A stretch of DNA of 64,000 nt from Streptococcus sp. 'caviae'. Its GTDB lineage: Bacteria; Bacillota; Bacilli; Lactobacillales; Streptococcaceae. The DNA is taken from positions 153,435 through 217,434 of the forward strand of contig NZ_MOWR01000004.1 of NCBI RefSeq assembly GCF_001937065.1, read 5' to 3'. The notes under the pieces were generated by a model that searched no databases, was not told the origin of the DNA, and worked only from the letters and a program-made list of their open reading frames with translations. This document shows positions 56,464 to 64,000 of this stretch, piece by piece. Numbering within the stretch: the stretch's first letter is position 1; every line of letters begins with the position of its first letter. A program made the translations under genes and the position numbers.

Positions 56464-57609
56464 TTACAGTTTGAAAATGCCTAAAAATGTATTGGCTGGA
56501 GAACATGCCTTGGAAGAAATAAAGACTGTTATTCCAGCTGCTACAAAAAAATTGTGATTTTCACCGATAAGGGGATTCTTAAGGCAGGTTTGGTTAAACT
56601 GCTTGAGGAAGTTTTGATCGATTTGGGCTTTCCCTACACAATCGTATCAGACATTCCTGCAGAACCGACTTATGAACAAGTGCAAAAAGTAGTCGATCAG
56701 TTTAAGGCTGAAAAGGCTGATTTTATCATTGCCATTGGCGGTGGCTCAGCTATGGATTCGGCTAAGCTGGCCTCTATTCTTTCAACAGATGACTACGGTG
56801 TTAAGGATTTGCTGGACAATCCGCTTTTAGCTAAAAAACAAGTGGCCAGTTTATTGATTCCGACAACAGCAGGGACTGGCTCTGAAGCAACTCCCAATGC
56901 TATTGTATCCGTTCCGGAGAAAAACCTTAAGATTGGCATTGTCAATGCCGAAATGATTCCAGATTTTGTTGTTTTGGATGCTCGCTTTATTAAAAATCTG
57001 CCAGCACGCATTGCAGCGGCTCCTAGTGTAGATGCTATGTGCCATGCTATTGAATGTTTCACGTCGAAAAAACGCAATCCTTTTTCCAATTCATTCGCCT
57101 TAGAGGCCTTTGACTTGATTTTTAATAATATTGTGGAAGCAACTCTAAATCCAGATGCTATGGAGGCTAAGAAGAAGATGCTGATTGCAGCTTTCTACGC
57201 TGGTGTTGCCATCACAGCCTCCGGCACAACAGCTATCCATGCTTTGTCTTATCCATTGGGCGGTAAATACCATATTGCACACGGTGTCTCTAATGCCATT
57301 CTCCTCATGCCGGTTATGAAATTTAATGAGCCAGCTATTAAGGAATACTTGGCAGAAGCCTATGACCGTGTGGTTCATGATGGCGATAAATCGCTGTCTG
57401 TTGATGAAAAATCTCAGTACATCATTCAGGAAATGGATCGAATTGTTGAAGTGCTCCAAATTCCAAAAAGTTTAACAGAGTTTGGTGTTCCAAAGAGTGA
57501 TTTGGAAGAATTGGTTGCTTCTGGTATGGAAGTTCAGCGGCTGTTAGTGAACAATATGCGTCCAGTGACAGCAGACGATGCACGAGCTATTTATCAGCAA
57601 GTTTTGTAA
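56453..57609 (+). pseudogene. Iron-containing alcohol dehydrogenase, frameshifted at an A7 run
   Basis: From ATG 56453 (AAGGAGG upstream, overlapping the kinase stop) the frame reads MLTDYSLKMPKNVLAGEH and stops at a TGA after residue 34. One base is missing: ACAAAAAAATTG at 56544-56551 has seven A's where eight would give ATKKIVIFTDKG and continue to 57609. After the shift the Fe-ADH is complete: IAIGGGSAMDSAK, TTAGTGSEAT, DAMCHAIE, HALSYPLGG and HGVSNA supply the nucleotide and metal ligands. A GTG at 56554 gives a protein lacking the first 34 residues. Could be a true mutation, a sequencing slip or polymerase slippage. Confidence 0.72.
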
Positions 57610-57637
57610 ATAAAAAGAAAGCAATAAGGAGGGAAAG

Positions 57638-58666
57638 ATGTCTAAAAAAATTATTGGTATTACCATGGGTGATCCTGCCGGAATTGGCCCCGAGATTTCA
57701 ATAAAGGCCTTTAACAAGCCTGACCTGTATGAACGCTGTCAGCCGCTTTTGGTTGGTGATGCTTCTGTTTTGACTTATTATTTAAAGAAACACCCTGAAC
57801 TGAACTTAGCAGTTAATCTTATTCAAAATCCTAAAGACGGTAAATATGAATATGGCACGATTGATTTAATTGATTTAGGTGTTGTTGATATGGCTGATTT
57901 TGAGATTGGTCAAGTGTCAACAACTGGCGGCGATGCTGCTTTTCAATATGTTAAAAAGGTTATTGAGCTGGCTCTGGCCAAGGAAATTGATGCGACCGTA
58001 ACCAACCCGCTCAACAAAGAAGCCATGAATGCAGCCGGTCACCACTATGCTGGCCATACCGAGATTTATGCAGATCTGACTGGAACAGATAAATACACGA
58101 TGATGCTGGCTGACGGTAATCTTCGTGTTGTCCATGTTTCGACCCATGTGTCACTGCGTGAAGCCTGTGACCGTGCGACCAAGGAACGTGTTTTGGACGT
58201 TATTCGCATTGCCGATAAGGCTTGTAAGAATCTGGGCATTAAAAATCCAAGAGTTGCTGTTGCGGGTCTCAATCCTCATTGCGGTGAAAACGGACTTTTT
58301 GGCCGCGAAGAAATTGAACAGATTAATCCGGCTGTTGAAGCGGCTAAGGCTGAGGGTATTAATGCAGAAGGCAGTCTCCCGGCAGATACGCTTTTCTCTA
58401 AGGCTAACGGCGGCATGTATGATATTGTCGTGGCTATGTATCATGATCAAGGACACATTCCTTTGAAATTGCTTGGTTTTGTCTATGATCAGGAAAAAGG
58501 AGCTTGGCAGGCTGTTCAAGGTGTCAATATCACACTGGGCTTGCCGATTATCCGCGCTTCTGTGGATCACGGAACGGCCTTTGATCAGGCTGGCAACTGG
58601 ACGGCTAGTGAGCTGAGCTTGGAAAATGCCATTGATTATGCCATTCGCTTAGCAGAAAATTCATAA
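57638..58666 (+). CDS. PdxA2-type 4-phosphate dehydrogenase (D-threonate/D-erythronate 4-phosphate)
   Basis: A 342-residue member of the 4-hydroxythreonine-4-phosphate dehydrogenase family. MGDPAGIGPEIS at the start, GHTEI near 137, NPHCGENGLFG near 210 and YHDQGHIPLK near 265 carry the zinc-ligand His residues. In DUF1537 clusters the PdxA2 subtype oxidises and decarboxylates threonate or erythronate 4-phosphate to DHAP; this is more plausible here than pyridoxal synthesis since no other pdx genes are near. RBS GGAGGG before ATG 57638. Confidence 0.9.
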   Translation: MSKKIIGITMGDPAGIGPEISIKAFNKPDLYERCQPLLVGDASVLTYYLKKHPELNLAVNLIQNPKDGKYEYGTIDLIDLGVVDMADFEIGQVSTTGGDAAFQYVKKVIELALAKEIDATVTNPLNKEAMNAAGHHYAGHTEIYADLTGTDKYTMMLADGNLRVVHVSTHVSLREACDRATKERVLDVIRIADKACKNLGIKNPRVAVAGLNPHCGENGLFGREEIEQINPAVEAAKAEGINAEGSLPADTLFSKANGGMYDIVVAMYHDQGHIPLKLLGFVYDQEKGAWQAVQGVNITLGLPIIRASVDHGTAFDQAGNWTASELSLENAIDYAIRLAENS

Positions 58667-58755
58667 GATTGATCATAAAACTGTTTTCATGTAAATGAGC
58701 CTATAAGCTTTACAAAAGCTGTTATTAAATTAGAAATAGAATAAAGAGGTGAACT

Positions 58756-59928
58756 ATGGTTACAGAACTACCGAAAGTAAGAATTTCAGATCCTAATGGA
58801 ATTGTTTATCGAGATGACTTTTTAGGTGTTGATTTTGCCTTGATTCCGACTGGAGGTAAGGCAACGGCCCATGCGCCAGCTCTGATTGAAACCCAAGACG
58901 GCGGTCTCTTGTGTGCCTGGTTTGCAGGTTCCTTTGAAGGCAGCGGTGACATTTCCATTGCTGTTTCCAAACTCGATCCAGAAAAGCAGGTCTGGTCTGT
59001 TCCCCAAATTGTTTCCAAGGGTAAAGACCGAAGCGAGCAAAACCCTGCCTTTTTCCGTGCACCTGATGGGCAGATTTGGCTGATCTACACATCTCAGCTC
59101 AGCCGTCAGGAAGGTAAAGATAACATGCAGTTTACCTCTGTGATCATGGTTCAAAAATCGAGCGACGAAGGTCAGACATGGGGAGAGCCGGAGGTTCTTT
59201 TCCCAGAAGAAGGAACCTTCTCGCGTCAAGCCATTCAGATTTTGAGTAACGGCCGCTGGATTTTTGCAACTTGGCTGTGTGAAGATTCGGCTGAAGGTTT
59301 GACCAATGATCCTACAGAATTTCGAGTGTCTGATGATGCTGGCCAAACATGGAAGCGTGTCCGTATGCCGGAAAGCAATGGCCGGGTGCACGCTAATCTG
59401 ATTGAGGTTGAGGCAGGGCATTTAGTGGCCTTCATGCGCAGCCGTTTTGCAGATAATATTTATATTAGTGAGTCTTACGATTTCGGTGATACATGGAGTG
59501 TACCGCAAAGAACTGTCCTGCCTAACAATAACGCCAGTATCAGTGCTATTAAGCTGCAATCAGGCGAAATTGCTCTAGCTTACAATGTTAATGCCACCCG
59601 CCATCCGGAATTCGGTAAGGTTGCTTGGCCGGGTCTTCGCAATCCAGTAGCTGTCTCTGTGTCAGAAGATCTTGGTAAAACTTGGCCTATCGGCCGTGTC
59701 TTTGAAGCAGCCGAAGGGTTTATTGGAGAAGAAAACAAGACCAACAATGCCCAGTATGAATATCCGACGCTTTACCAGACCAAAGACGGCCTGCTGCATC
59801 TTGTTTATGCTTATAAGAACAGACTTTGTGTCAAATATGTCCGTTTTTCGCCGGCGGATGTTTTCGGTGAAAAAAGAGAAGCAGATGGTATTTATAATCC
59901 GACTTCAGGTGAAGGAGTTAAAAATTAA
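58756..59928 (+). CDS. Cytosolic Asp-box (BNR) six-bladed-propeller protein
   Basis: A 390-residue protein with four Asp-box motifs at about residues 135, 191, 239 and 303 (SSDEGQTWG, SDDAGQTW, SYDFGDTWS, SEDLGKTWP). There is no signal peptide or membrane segment, so unlike sialidases it acts in the cytoplasm. The classic Arg triad and RIP motif of sialidases are not evident (the N-terminus reads ALIPTGGKATAHAPALIE). Possible roles include a lyase or isomerase of sugar acids, as in some propeller polysaccharide lyases. AGAGG before ATG 58756; it ends the acid-sugar operon. Confidence 0.8.
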   Translation: MVTELPKVRISDPNGIVYRDDFLGVDFALIPTGGKATAHAPALIETQDGGLLCAWFAGSFEGSGDISIAVSKLDPEKQVWSVPQIVSKGKDRSEQNPAFFRAPDGQIWLIYTSQLSRQEGKDNMQFTSVIMVQKSSDEGQTWGEPEVLFPEEGTFSRQAIQILSNGRWIFATWLCEDSAEGLTNDPTEFRVSDDAGQTWKRVRMPESNGRVHANLIEVEAGHLVAFMRSRFADNIYISESYDFGDTWSVPQRTVLPNNNASISAIKLQSGEIALAYNVNATRHPEFGKVAWPGLRNPVAVSVSEDLGKTWPIGRVFEAAEGFIGEENKTNNAQYEYPTLYQTKDGLLHLVYAYKNRLCVKYVRFSPADVFGEKREADGIYNPTSGEGVKN

Positions 59929-59983
59929 AGATTTTTAGCTTTCCAAATCTGCTAAAAAGAAAACACTTTTATGGTTTTCGTTA

Positions 59984-60011
59984 TTGAAAAGGCTTTTATT
60001 TATGGTATAAT
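59984..60011 (+). promoter_or_regulatory. Promoter of the P-type ATPase gene
   Basis: TTGAAA, 16-base spacer, TGGTATAAT extended -10 (hexamer 60006-60011). Confidence 0.8.
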
Positions 60012-60015
60012 GAAA

Positions 60016-60100
60016 GTTATCAAGGGAGTAGCTAGCGGTTTTGCCGTGATGTTGTCGTCAATCCGAAACTGTTTTCCGGCAACATATTAAATAGCGAGAC
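60016..60100 (+). ncRNA. yybP-ykoY (Mn2+) riboswitch
   Basis: Begins near the transcription start with ATCAAGGGAGTAGCTAGC, the conserved GGGAGTAGC element, then an arm GCGGTTTTGCCG, and closes with CCGGCAACA ... AGCGAGACT, matching the family's 3' consensus. It lies between a strong promoter and the ATPase ribosome site. Aptamers of this family bind Mn2+ and usually switch genes on. Confidence 0.88.
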
Positions 60101-60131
60101 TTGTTTATCAAATAAACAGGTCTTTTTCTTT
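60097..60131 (+). terminator. Riboswitch-controlled intrinsic terminator
   Basis: AGACTTGTTTAT / ATAAACAGGTCT hairpin followed by TTTTTCTTTT. The AGAC of its 5' arm is the 3' end of the aptamer, so metal binding should prevent this hairpin. Confidence 0.85.
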
Positions 60132-60154
60132 TAAAGACCAAGAAGGAGAATATT

Positions 60155-62836
60155 TTGTCGAAGAAACAAAGAAAAGAAGCTTTCTATGTCCAAGACGAAG
60201 AGACTGTCTTATCCGGTTTGGAGACTTCTAAAAAAGGTCTGACGACTGCTGAGGCTAAGCAGCGCTTGGCTGATTACGGACACAATGAATTGGACGAGGA
60301 CGAAAAGCGTTCGATATTCGCTAAGTTCATGGACCAGTTCAAAGACTTAATGATTATCATTTTGCTTGTGGCTGCCGTGCTTTCAGTGATTACTGAAGGA
60401 ATGGAAGGTCTGACAGATGCTATCATTATTCTTGTGGTTGTTGTCCTCAATGCAGCTTTTGGGGTCTACCAAGAAGGGCAGGCAGAAGCAGCTATCGAAG
60501 CTCTCAAATCCATGTCCAGTCCTCTGGCGCGTGTCCGCCGCGATGGACATGTAACCGAGGTTGATTCTAAAGACTTGGTCCCTGGTGATGTTGTCCTGCT
60601 GGAAGCAGGTGATGTTGTACCGGCTGATATGCGTCTGTTGGAAGCCGCTTCGCTGAAAATTGAAGAAGCAGCCCTAACCGGTGAATCTGTCCCTGTTGAA
60701 AAAGATCTGGCGGTTGAAATTGCTGAAGATGCTGGAATTGGCGACCGTTTAAACATGGCCTATCAAAATTCTAACGTTACTTACGGCCGCGGTATGGGTG
60801 TGGTTACTAACACTGGGATGTTCACCGAAGTCGGTCACATTGCCGGTATGCTTGCCAATGCCGATGAAACTGATACACCGCTGAAGCAAAACCTCAATCA
60901 GCTGTCCAAAGTCCTCACTTATTTGGTTGTAGCGATTGCGATTATTACCTTTATTGTCGGTGTCTTTGTCCGTCAGGAACCGCCTCTTAAAGGTTTGATG
61001 ACTGCGGTTGCTCTGGCCGTGGCTGCTATTCCTGAGGGACTTCCGGCGATTGTTACGGTTGTGCTTTCTCTGGGAACCCAAACGCTGGCTAAACGCAAGT
61101 CTATTGTGCGTAAGCTCCCGGCTGTTGAGACTCTTGGCTCAACTGAAATCATTGCTTCCGATAAGACCGGTACTCTGACCATGAACCAGATGACGGTTGA
61201 AAAACTTTACTACAGCGGTCAGCTGGCAGATGCCAATGATGATATTGATGTTAATAATATGGCGCTGCGGGTCATGAATTTTGCCAACGACAGCAAACTT
61301 GATGTCAATGGAAAATTGCTGGGTGATCCTACAGAAACAGCTCTTGTGCAGTACGGTTTGGATCATAATTTTGATATTCGCGACGTTCTCAAAGCAGAGC
61401 CGCGTGTGGCCGAGCTGCCCTTTGATTCTGACCGCAAACTGATGTCAACTATTCATAAGCTGGATCAAAATAAATATCTCGTTGCGGTAAAAGGAGCGCC
61501 CGATCAGCTGCTCAAACGTATCACACAGATTGAGGAAAACGGAAGTATCCGTCCGATTACCGAAGACGATAAAAAGACCATTCTTGAGACCAATAAATCG
61601 CTGGCTAAACAGGCTCTTCGCGTTCTTATGATGGCTTATAAGTACGAGGATCAGATTCCAACATTAGAAACTGAAATCGTTGAAAACAATCTGATTTTTG
61701 CCGGTCTGGTAGGAATGATTGACCCAGAACGTCCGGAAGCTGCCGACGCTGTTCGTGTAGCTAAGGAAGCTGGTATCCGTCCGATTATGATTACAGGGGA
61801 CCACCAAGATACAGCCGAAGCCATTGCTAAGCGTCTGGGCATCATTGATGATGATGGTATTGATCATGTATTCACAGGTGCTGAACTCAATGAACTTTCC
61901 GATGAGGAATTCCAAAAAGTCTTCAAGCAATATTCTGTTTATGCGCGTGTATCTCCGGAACACAAGGTGCGCATTGTTAAGGCTTGGCAAAATGAAGGCA
62001 AGGTTGTTGCCATGACCGGTGACGGGGTTAATGACGCGCCGTCCCTGAAAACAGCCGATATCGGTATCGGTATGGGAATTACTGGTACTGAAGTGTCTAA
62101 GGGTGCTTCTGACATGGTTCTTGCTGATGATAACTTTGCAACCATCATCGTTGCCGTAGAAGAAGGACGCAAGGTCTTCTCCAATATTCAGAAGTCCATT
62201 CAGTACTTGCTTTCCGCTAATATGGCCGAAGTCTTTACTATCTTCTTTGCTACCTTGTTTGGCTGGGATGTGCTTGAGCCGGTTCACCTGCTTTGGATCA
62301 ATCTGGTAACAGATACCCTGCCAGCGATTGCGCTTGGTGTTGAACCTGCTGAGCCGGGTGTCATGAAACATAAGCCGCGCGGACGTAAATCAAGCTTCTT
62401 CTCAGGCGGAGTCATGGGAGCAATTCTTTATCAAGGTCTCTTGCAGACACTTCTGGTGCTTGGTGTTTATGGATGGGCTCTGCTTTATCCGGAACACTCA
62501 GCTATGCGTGATGTCCATGAAGACGCTTTGACCATGGCCTTTGCTACTCTGGGATTAATCCAGCTGGTTCACGCTTACAATGTTAAGTCCGTTTACCAAT
62601 CTGTCTTTAAGGTCGGACTCTTCCGCAACAAGCTCTTCAACTGGTCCATTCCTTTGGCCTTCATTATCCTGATGGTTACAATTGTTGTTCCAGGCTTCAA
62701 TAAATTCTTCCACGTAGCGCATTTAAGTGTCACTCAGTGGCTGGCTGTTATTACCGGAAGCCTGCTCATGCTGGTGATTGTTGAAGTGGTGAAAGCTGTT
62801 CAGCGGGCACTAGGACAAGATCAAAAAGCTATTTAA
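60155..62836 (+). CDS. mgtA: P-type cation-transporting ATPase, MgtA/CaxP type (Mn2+/Ca2+ efflux)
   Basis: An 893-residue P2-type ATPase. TGES actuator loop near residue 177, PEGLPA in helix 4, phosphorylation motif DKTGTLT at Asp336, and MTGDGVND at about 623 are intact; eight to ten membrane helices. It matches the pneumococcal MgtA/CaxP exporter of Ca2+ and Mn2+, also controlled by a yybP-ykoY riboswitch. The start is TTG 60155, with AAGGAG 8 bases upstream. A single-gene unit after the acid-sugar operon. Confidence 0.92.
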   Translation: MSKKQRKEAFYVQDEETVLSGLETSKKGLTTAEAKQRLADYGHNELDEDEKRSIFAKFMDQFKDLMIIILLVAAVLSVITEGMEGLTDAIIILVVVVLNAAFGVYQEGQAEAAIEALKSMSSPLARVRRDGHVTEVDSKDLVPGDVVLLEAGDVVPADMRLLEAASLKIEEAALTGESVPVEKDLAVEIAEDAGIGDRLNMAYQNSNVTYGRGMGVVTNTGMFTEVGHIAGMLANADETDTPLKQNLNQLSKVLTYLVVAIAIITFIVGVFVRQEPPLKGLMTAVALAVAAIPEGLPAIVTVVLSLGTQTLAKRKSIVRKLPAVETLGSTEIIASDKTGTLTMNQMTVEKLYYSGQLADANDDIDVNNMALRVMNFANDSKLDVNGKLLGDPTETALVQYGLDHNFDIRDVLKAEPRVAELPFDSDRKLMSTIHKLDQNKYLVAVKGAPDQLLKRITQIEENGSIRPITEDDKKTILETNKSLAKQALRVLMMAYKYEDQIPTLETEIVENNLIFAGLVGMIDPERPEAADAVRVAKEAGIRPIMITGDHQDTAEAIAKRLGIIDDDGIDHVFTGAELNELSDEEFQKVFKQYSVYARVSPEHKVRIVKAWQNEGKVVAMTGDGVNDAPSLKTADIGIGMGITGTEVSKGASDMVLADDNFATIIVAVEEGRKVFSNIQKSIQYLLSANMAEVFTIFFATLFGWDVLEPVHLLWINLVTDTLPAIALGVEPAEPGVMKHKPRGRKSSFFSGGVMGAILYQGLLQTLLVLGVYGWALLYPEHSAMRDVHEDALTMAFATLGLIQLVHAYNVKSVYQSVFKVGLFRNKLFNWSIPLAFIILMVTIVVPGFNKFFHVAHLSVTQWLAVITGSLLMLVIVEVVKAVQRALGQDQKAI

Positions 62837-62846
62837 AAACCTATTT

Positions 62847-62879
62847 AGAGTTTGGGACAAACAGTCTCAAACTCTTTTT
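62847..62879 (+). terminator. Terminator after mgtA
   Basis: AGAGTTTGGGAC / GTCTCAAACTCT stem (one G-T wobble), then TTTTT. Confidence 0.85.
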
Positions 62880-62895
62880 CTATGCAGCATCAACT

Positions 62896-62957
62896 GTTTG
62901 ACGCAGCGGTTGGGAGTAAGACTTGTTGGCTGCGCCAACCTAGTCTTAGCTACTCCC
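62896..62957. repeat. Second copy of the GACGCAG structured repeat
   Basis: GTTTGACGCAGCGGTTG differs by one base from 43639-43655. It is followed by a hairpin GGGAGTAAGACT...AGTCTTAGCTACTCCC with inner GTTGG/CCAAC. Both copies follow a GGGACAAA hairpin, so they belong to one composite element. Confidence 0.6.
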
Positions 62958-63078
62958 TTTTTAGCTGACCGCAGCTTAAAGGATTCTCATCAGACTGTCA
63001 TTTCTAGGCTGAATAAATGTTCTCGTCAAAAATTTATGGTAAAATAAGGGTACTTTTATGTAATTTAGAAAGAAACTG

Positions 63079-63831
63079 ATGACCCAAATTTTTGCTCATA
63101 GAGGAAGTAAATCCAATCGCCCGGAAAACACTCTGGCTGCCTTTGCTGAGGCAGCACGTGTTGGCAGTGACGGTATTGAACTTGATGTTCACCGAACCAA
63201 AGATAATCATTTGGTTGTTATTCATGATGAGTCTGTTAACCGCACGACAAACGGCCGTGGGCTTGTGCGGCATCTGACCTTGCAGCAGCTAAAAAGCCTT
63301 GATGCCGGATCTTGGTTCCATCCAAGTTACTTCCGCGAAAAGGTGCCGACCTTAGAGGAAGTGTTACAGTTTTTAGAGGAGCAGCATTTTACGGGTATTT
63401 TAAATATTGAACTGAAAACCAACAGATACCCTTATCCTAAGATTGAAAAACAGATTGCTCAGCTAATGCATGCTAAAAAACGTCCCTTTTCTCACATGTA
63501 TTCCAGTTTCAACTTTCTTAGTCTGCTTTTGATGAAAAAGCACGACCCTAAGGCTGAGCGGGCTTATTTGGTGAAGCTGAAACCTCTTTATTACTGGCTT
63601 GGAAGGCATTTAAATTTTATCGAAACCGTGCACTGCCACCGCTCTTTCTTTTTGAACAAGCCCCAAAAGGGAAAGCAAAAGCCGCTCAGGATTTGGACCA
63701 TTAATAAAAGCAGTGACATGAAAAAAGCTTATTTGGCTAATATTAAGGGTATTATTACGGATAAGCCGGAAGAAGCGGGCAGAATCAGAAAATCGTTATC
63801 GAAGGCGAAAATGAAGCAGAATAAGAATTAA
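63079..63831 (+). CDS. Glycerophosphodiester phosphodiesterase
   Basis: A 250-residue GDPD-family enzyme with the TIM-barrel signature HRGSKSNRPENTLAAF and GIELDVHRTKDNHLVVIHD (catalytic His, Glu, Asp). No signal peptide, so it acts in the cytoplasm on glycerophosphodiesters to give glycerol 3-phosphate, or on similar substrates. The C-terminal stretch RIWTINKSSDMKKAYLANIKGIITDKP is typical. The ribosome site is a weak AGAAAG. Confidence 0.9.
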   Translation: MTQIFAHRGSKSNRPENTLAAFAEAARVGSDGIELDVHRTKDNHLVVIHDESVNRTTNGRGLVRHLTLQQLKSLDAGSWFHPSYFREKVPTLEEVLQFLEEQHFTGILNIELKTNRYPYPKIEKQIAQLMHAKKRPFSHMYSSFNFLSLLLMKKHDPKAERAYLVKLKPLYYWLGRHLNFIETVHCHRSFFLNKPQKGKQKPLRIWTINKSSDMKKAYLANIKGIITDKPEEAGRIRKSLSKAKMKQNKN

Positions 63832-63873
63832 GGGAGTTTTTCTTCGTTTCAGCAACATTCTGCAAGGTTTTTC

Positions 63874-64000
63874 GGCTCCTTGTCAACTGTAGTGGGTGAC
63901 TTATAAGGAACAACGAGAGAGGACCAGATTGGTCTTCTCTTTTGTTAGGTTCAAAGCGAGATAAATCCGTTTTTTGAAGTTGTCAAAGTTTCGATAACCA
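63874..64000 (-). mobile_element. End of an ISL3-family insertion sequence
   Basis: The element's terminal repeat begins GGCTCCTTGTCAACTG at 63874, 43 bases after the glycerophosphodiesterase stop, and the element runs off the right edge of the window. The end sequence and the transposase tail fit ISL3-type elements of streptococci (IS1167/IS1193-like). The other end and target duplication are outside the window. Confidence 0.75.
63901..64000 (-). CDS. ISL3-family transposase, C-terminal fragment
   Basis: Minus-strand frame open to the right edge, stop TAA at 63901. The last 32 residues read GYRNFDNFKKRIYLALNL then TKEKTNLVLSRCSL, the conserved end of ISL3 transposases. The rest is beyond the window, so integrity is unknown. 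Confidence 0.8.
   Translation of the reverse strand, partial: GYRNFDNFKKRIYLALNLTKEKTNLVLSRCSL

Noticed and set aside
57638..58666. Vitamin B6 biosynthesis role for PdxA
   Set aside because: No other pdx gene is near and it lies beside a DUF1537 kinase, as in acid-sugar pathways.
58756..59928. Sialidase annotation for the Asp-box protein
   Set aside because: Asp boxes alone are not diagnostic; no signal peptide and no evident Arg triad or RIP motif.

Overview
The window looks like chromosome of a low-GC Gram-positive coccus, most likely a Streptococcus of the mutans type. The gene orders tex-sprT-pspC-hprK-lgt, ppc-ftsW-tuf-tpiA and murN-murM-HAD are streptococcal, as are the IgA-free cell-wall genes, the ECF vitamin transporters and the strongly biased codon use of tuf and tpiA. 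I did not compute GC content. No rRNA, tRNA or CRISPR array was seen.

Layout. 1-7.9 kb: tail of a luciferase-like oxidoreductase, then a glycyl-radical enzyme (GRE) system: activase, two regulators (DeoR, SorC), the GRE, a fructose-6-phosphate aldolase-type transaldolase and glycerol dehydrogenase. 8-17.7 kb: core genes (tex, sprT-like, pspC, hprK, lgt, two U32 proteins for tRNA hydroxylation, a PC4-like ssDNA-binding gene with a ComX-type box). 17.8-19.1 kb: manganese importer mntH. 20-23.6 kb: an oxidative-stress operon (OhrR-like MarR, NrdI-like flavodoxin, ABM protein, disulfide reductase, msrB, msrA). 23.9-36.3 kb: lysS, a secreted LysM protein, a HAD phosphatase, a popT-ybaK-yccF-phosphatase operon, amidase, thiT under a TPP riboswitch, GH25 lysozyme, and a MET-box-controlled MetE-like/ECF/DUF4430 operon. 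36.4-50 kb: ppc, ftsW, tuf, tpiA, murN/murM, HAD, HD hydrolase, TauE/SafE, DUF1934.

50.3-59.9 kb is the most accessory-looking block: two convergent/divergent operons around a PrpR-type regulator that has lost its sigma-54 contact loop. They encode a DHDPS-type aldolase, an SLC13-type anion transporter, a VOC protein, a DUF1537 acid-sugar kinase, a frameshifted Fe-alcohol dehydrogenase, a PdxA2-type dehydrogenase and a cytosolic Asp-box protein. Kinase plus PdxA2 is the known D-threonate/D-erythronate route to DHAP; the combination with aldolase and Asp-box protein is not one I can name. The right end has an MgtA-type P-type ATPase behind a yybP-ykoY (Mn2+) riboswitch, a glycerophosphodiesterase, and the end of an ISL3-type insertion sequence.

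A cross-cutting observation is that six genes (tex, trhP1, the amidase, the GH25 lysozyme, the HD hydrolase and its divergent TauE neighbour) have a promoter -10 element placed so that transcription should start at, or one base before, the start codon, which predicts leaderless mRNAs.
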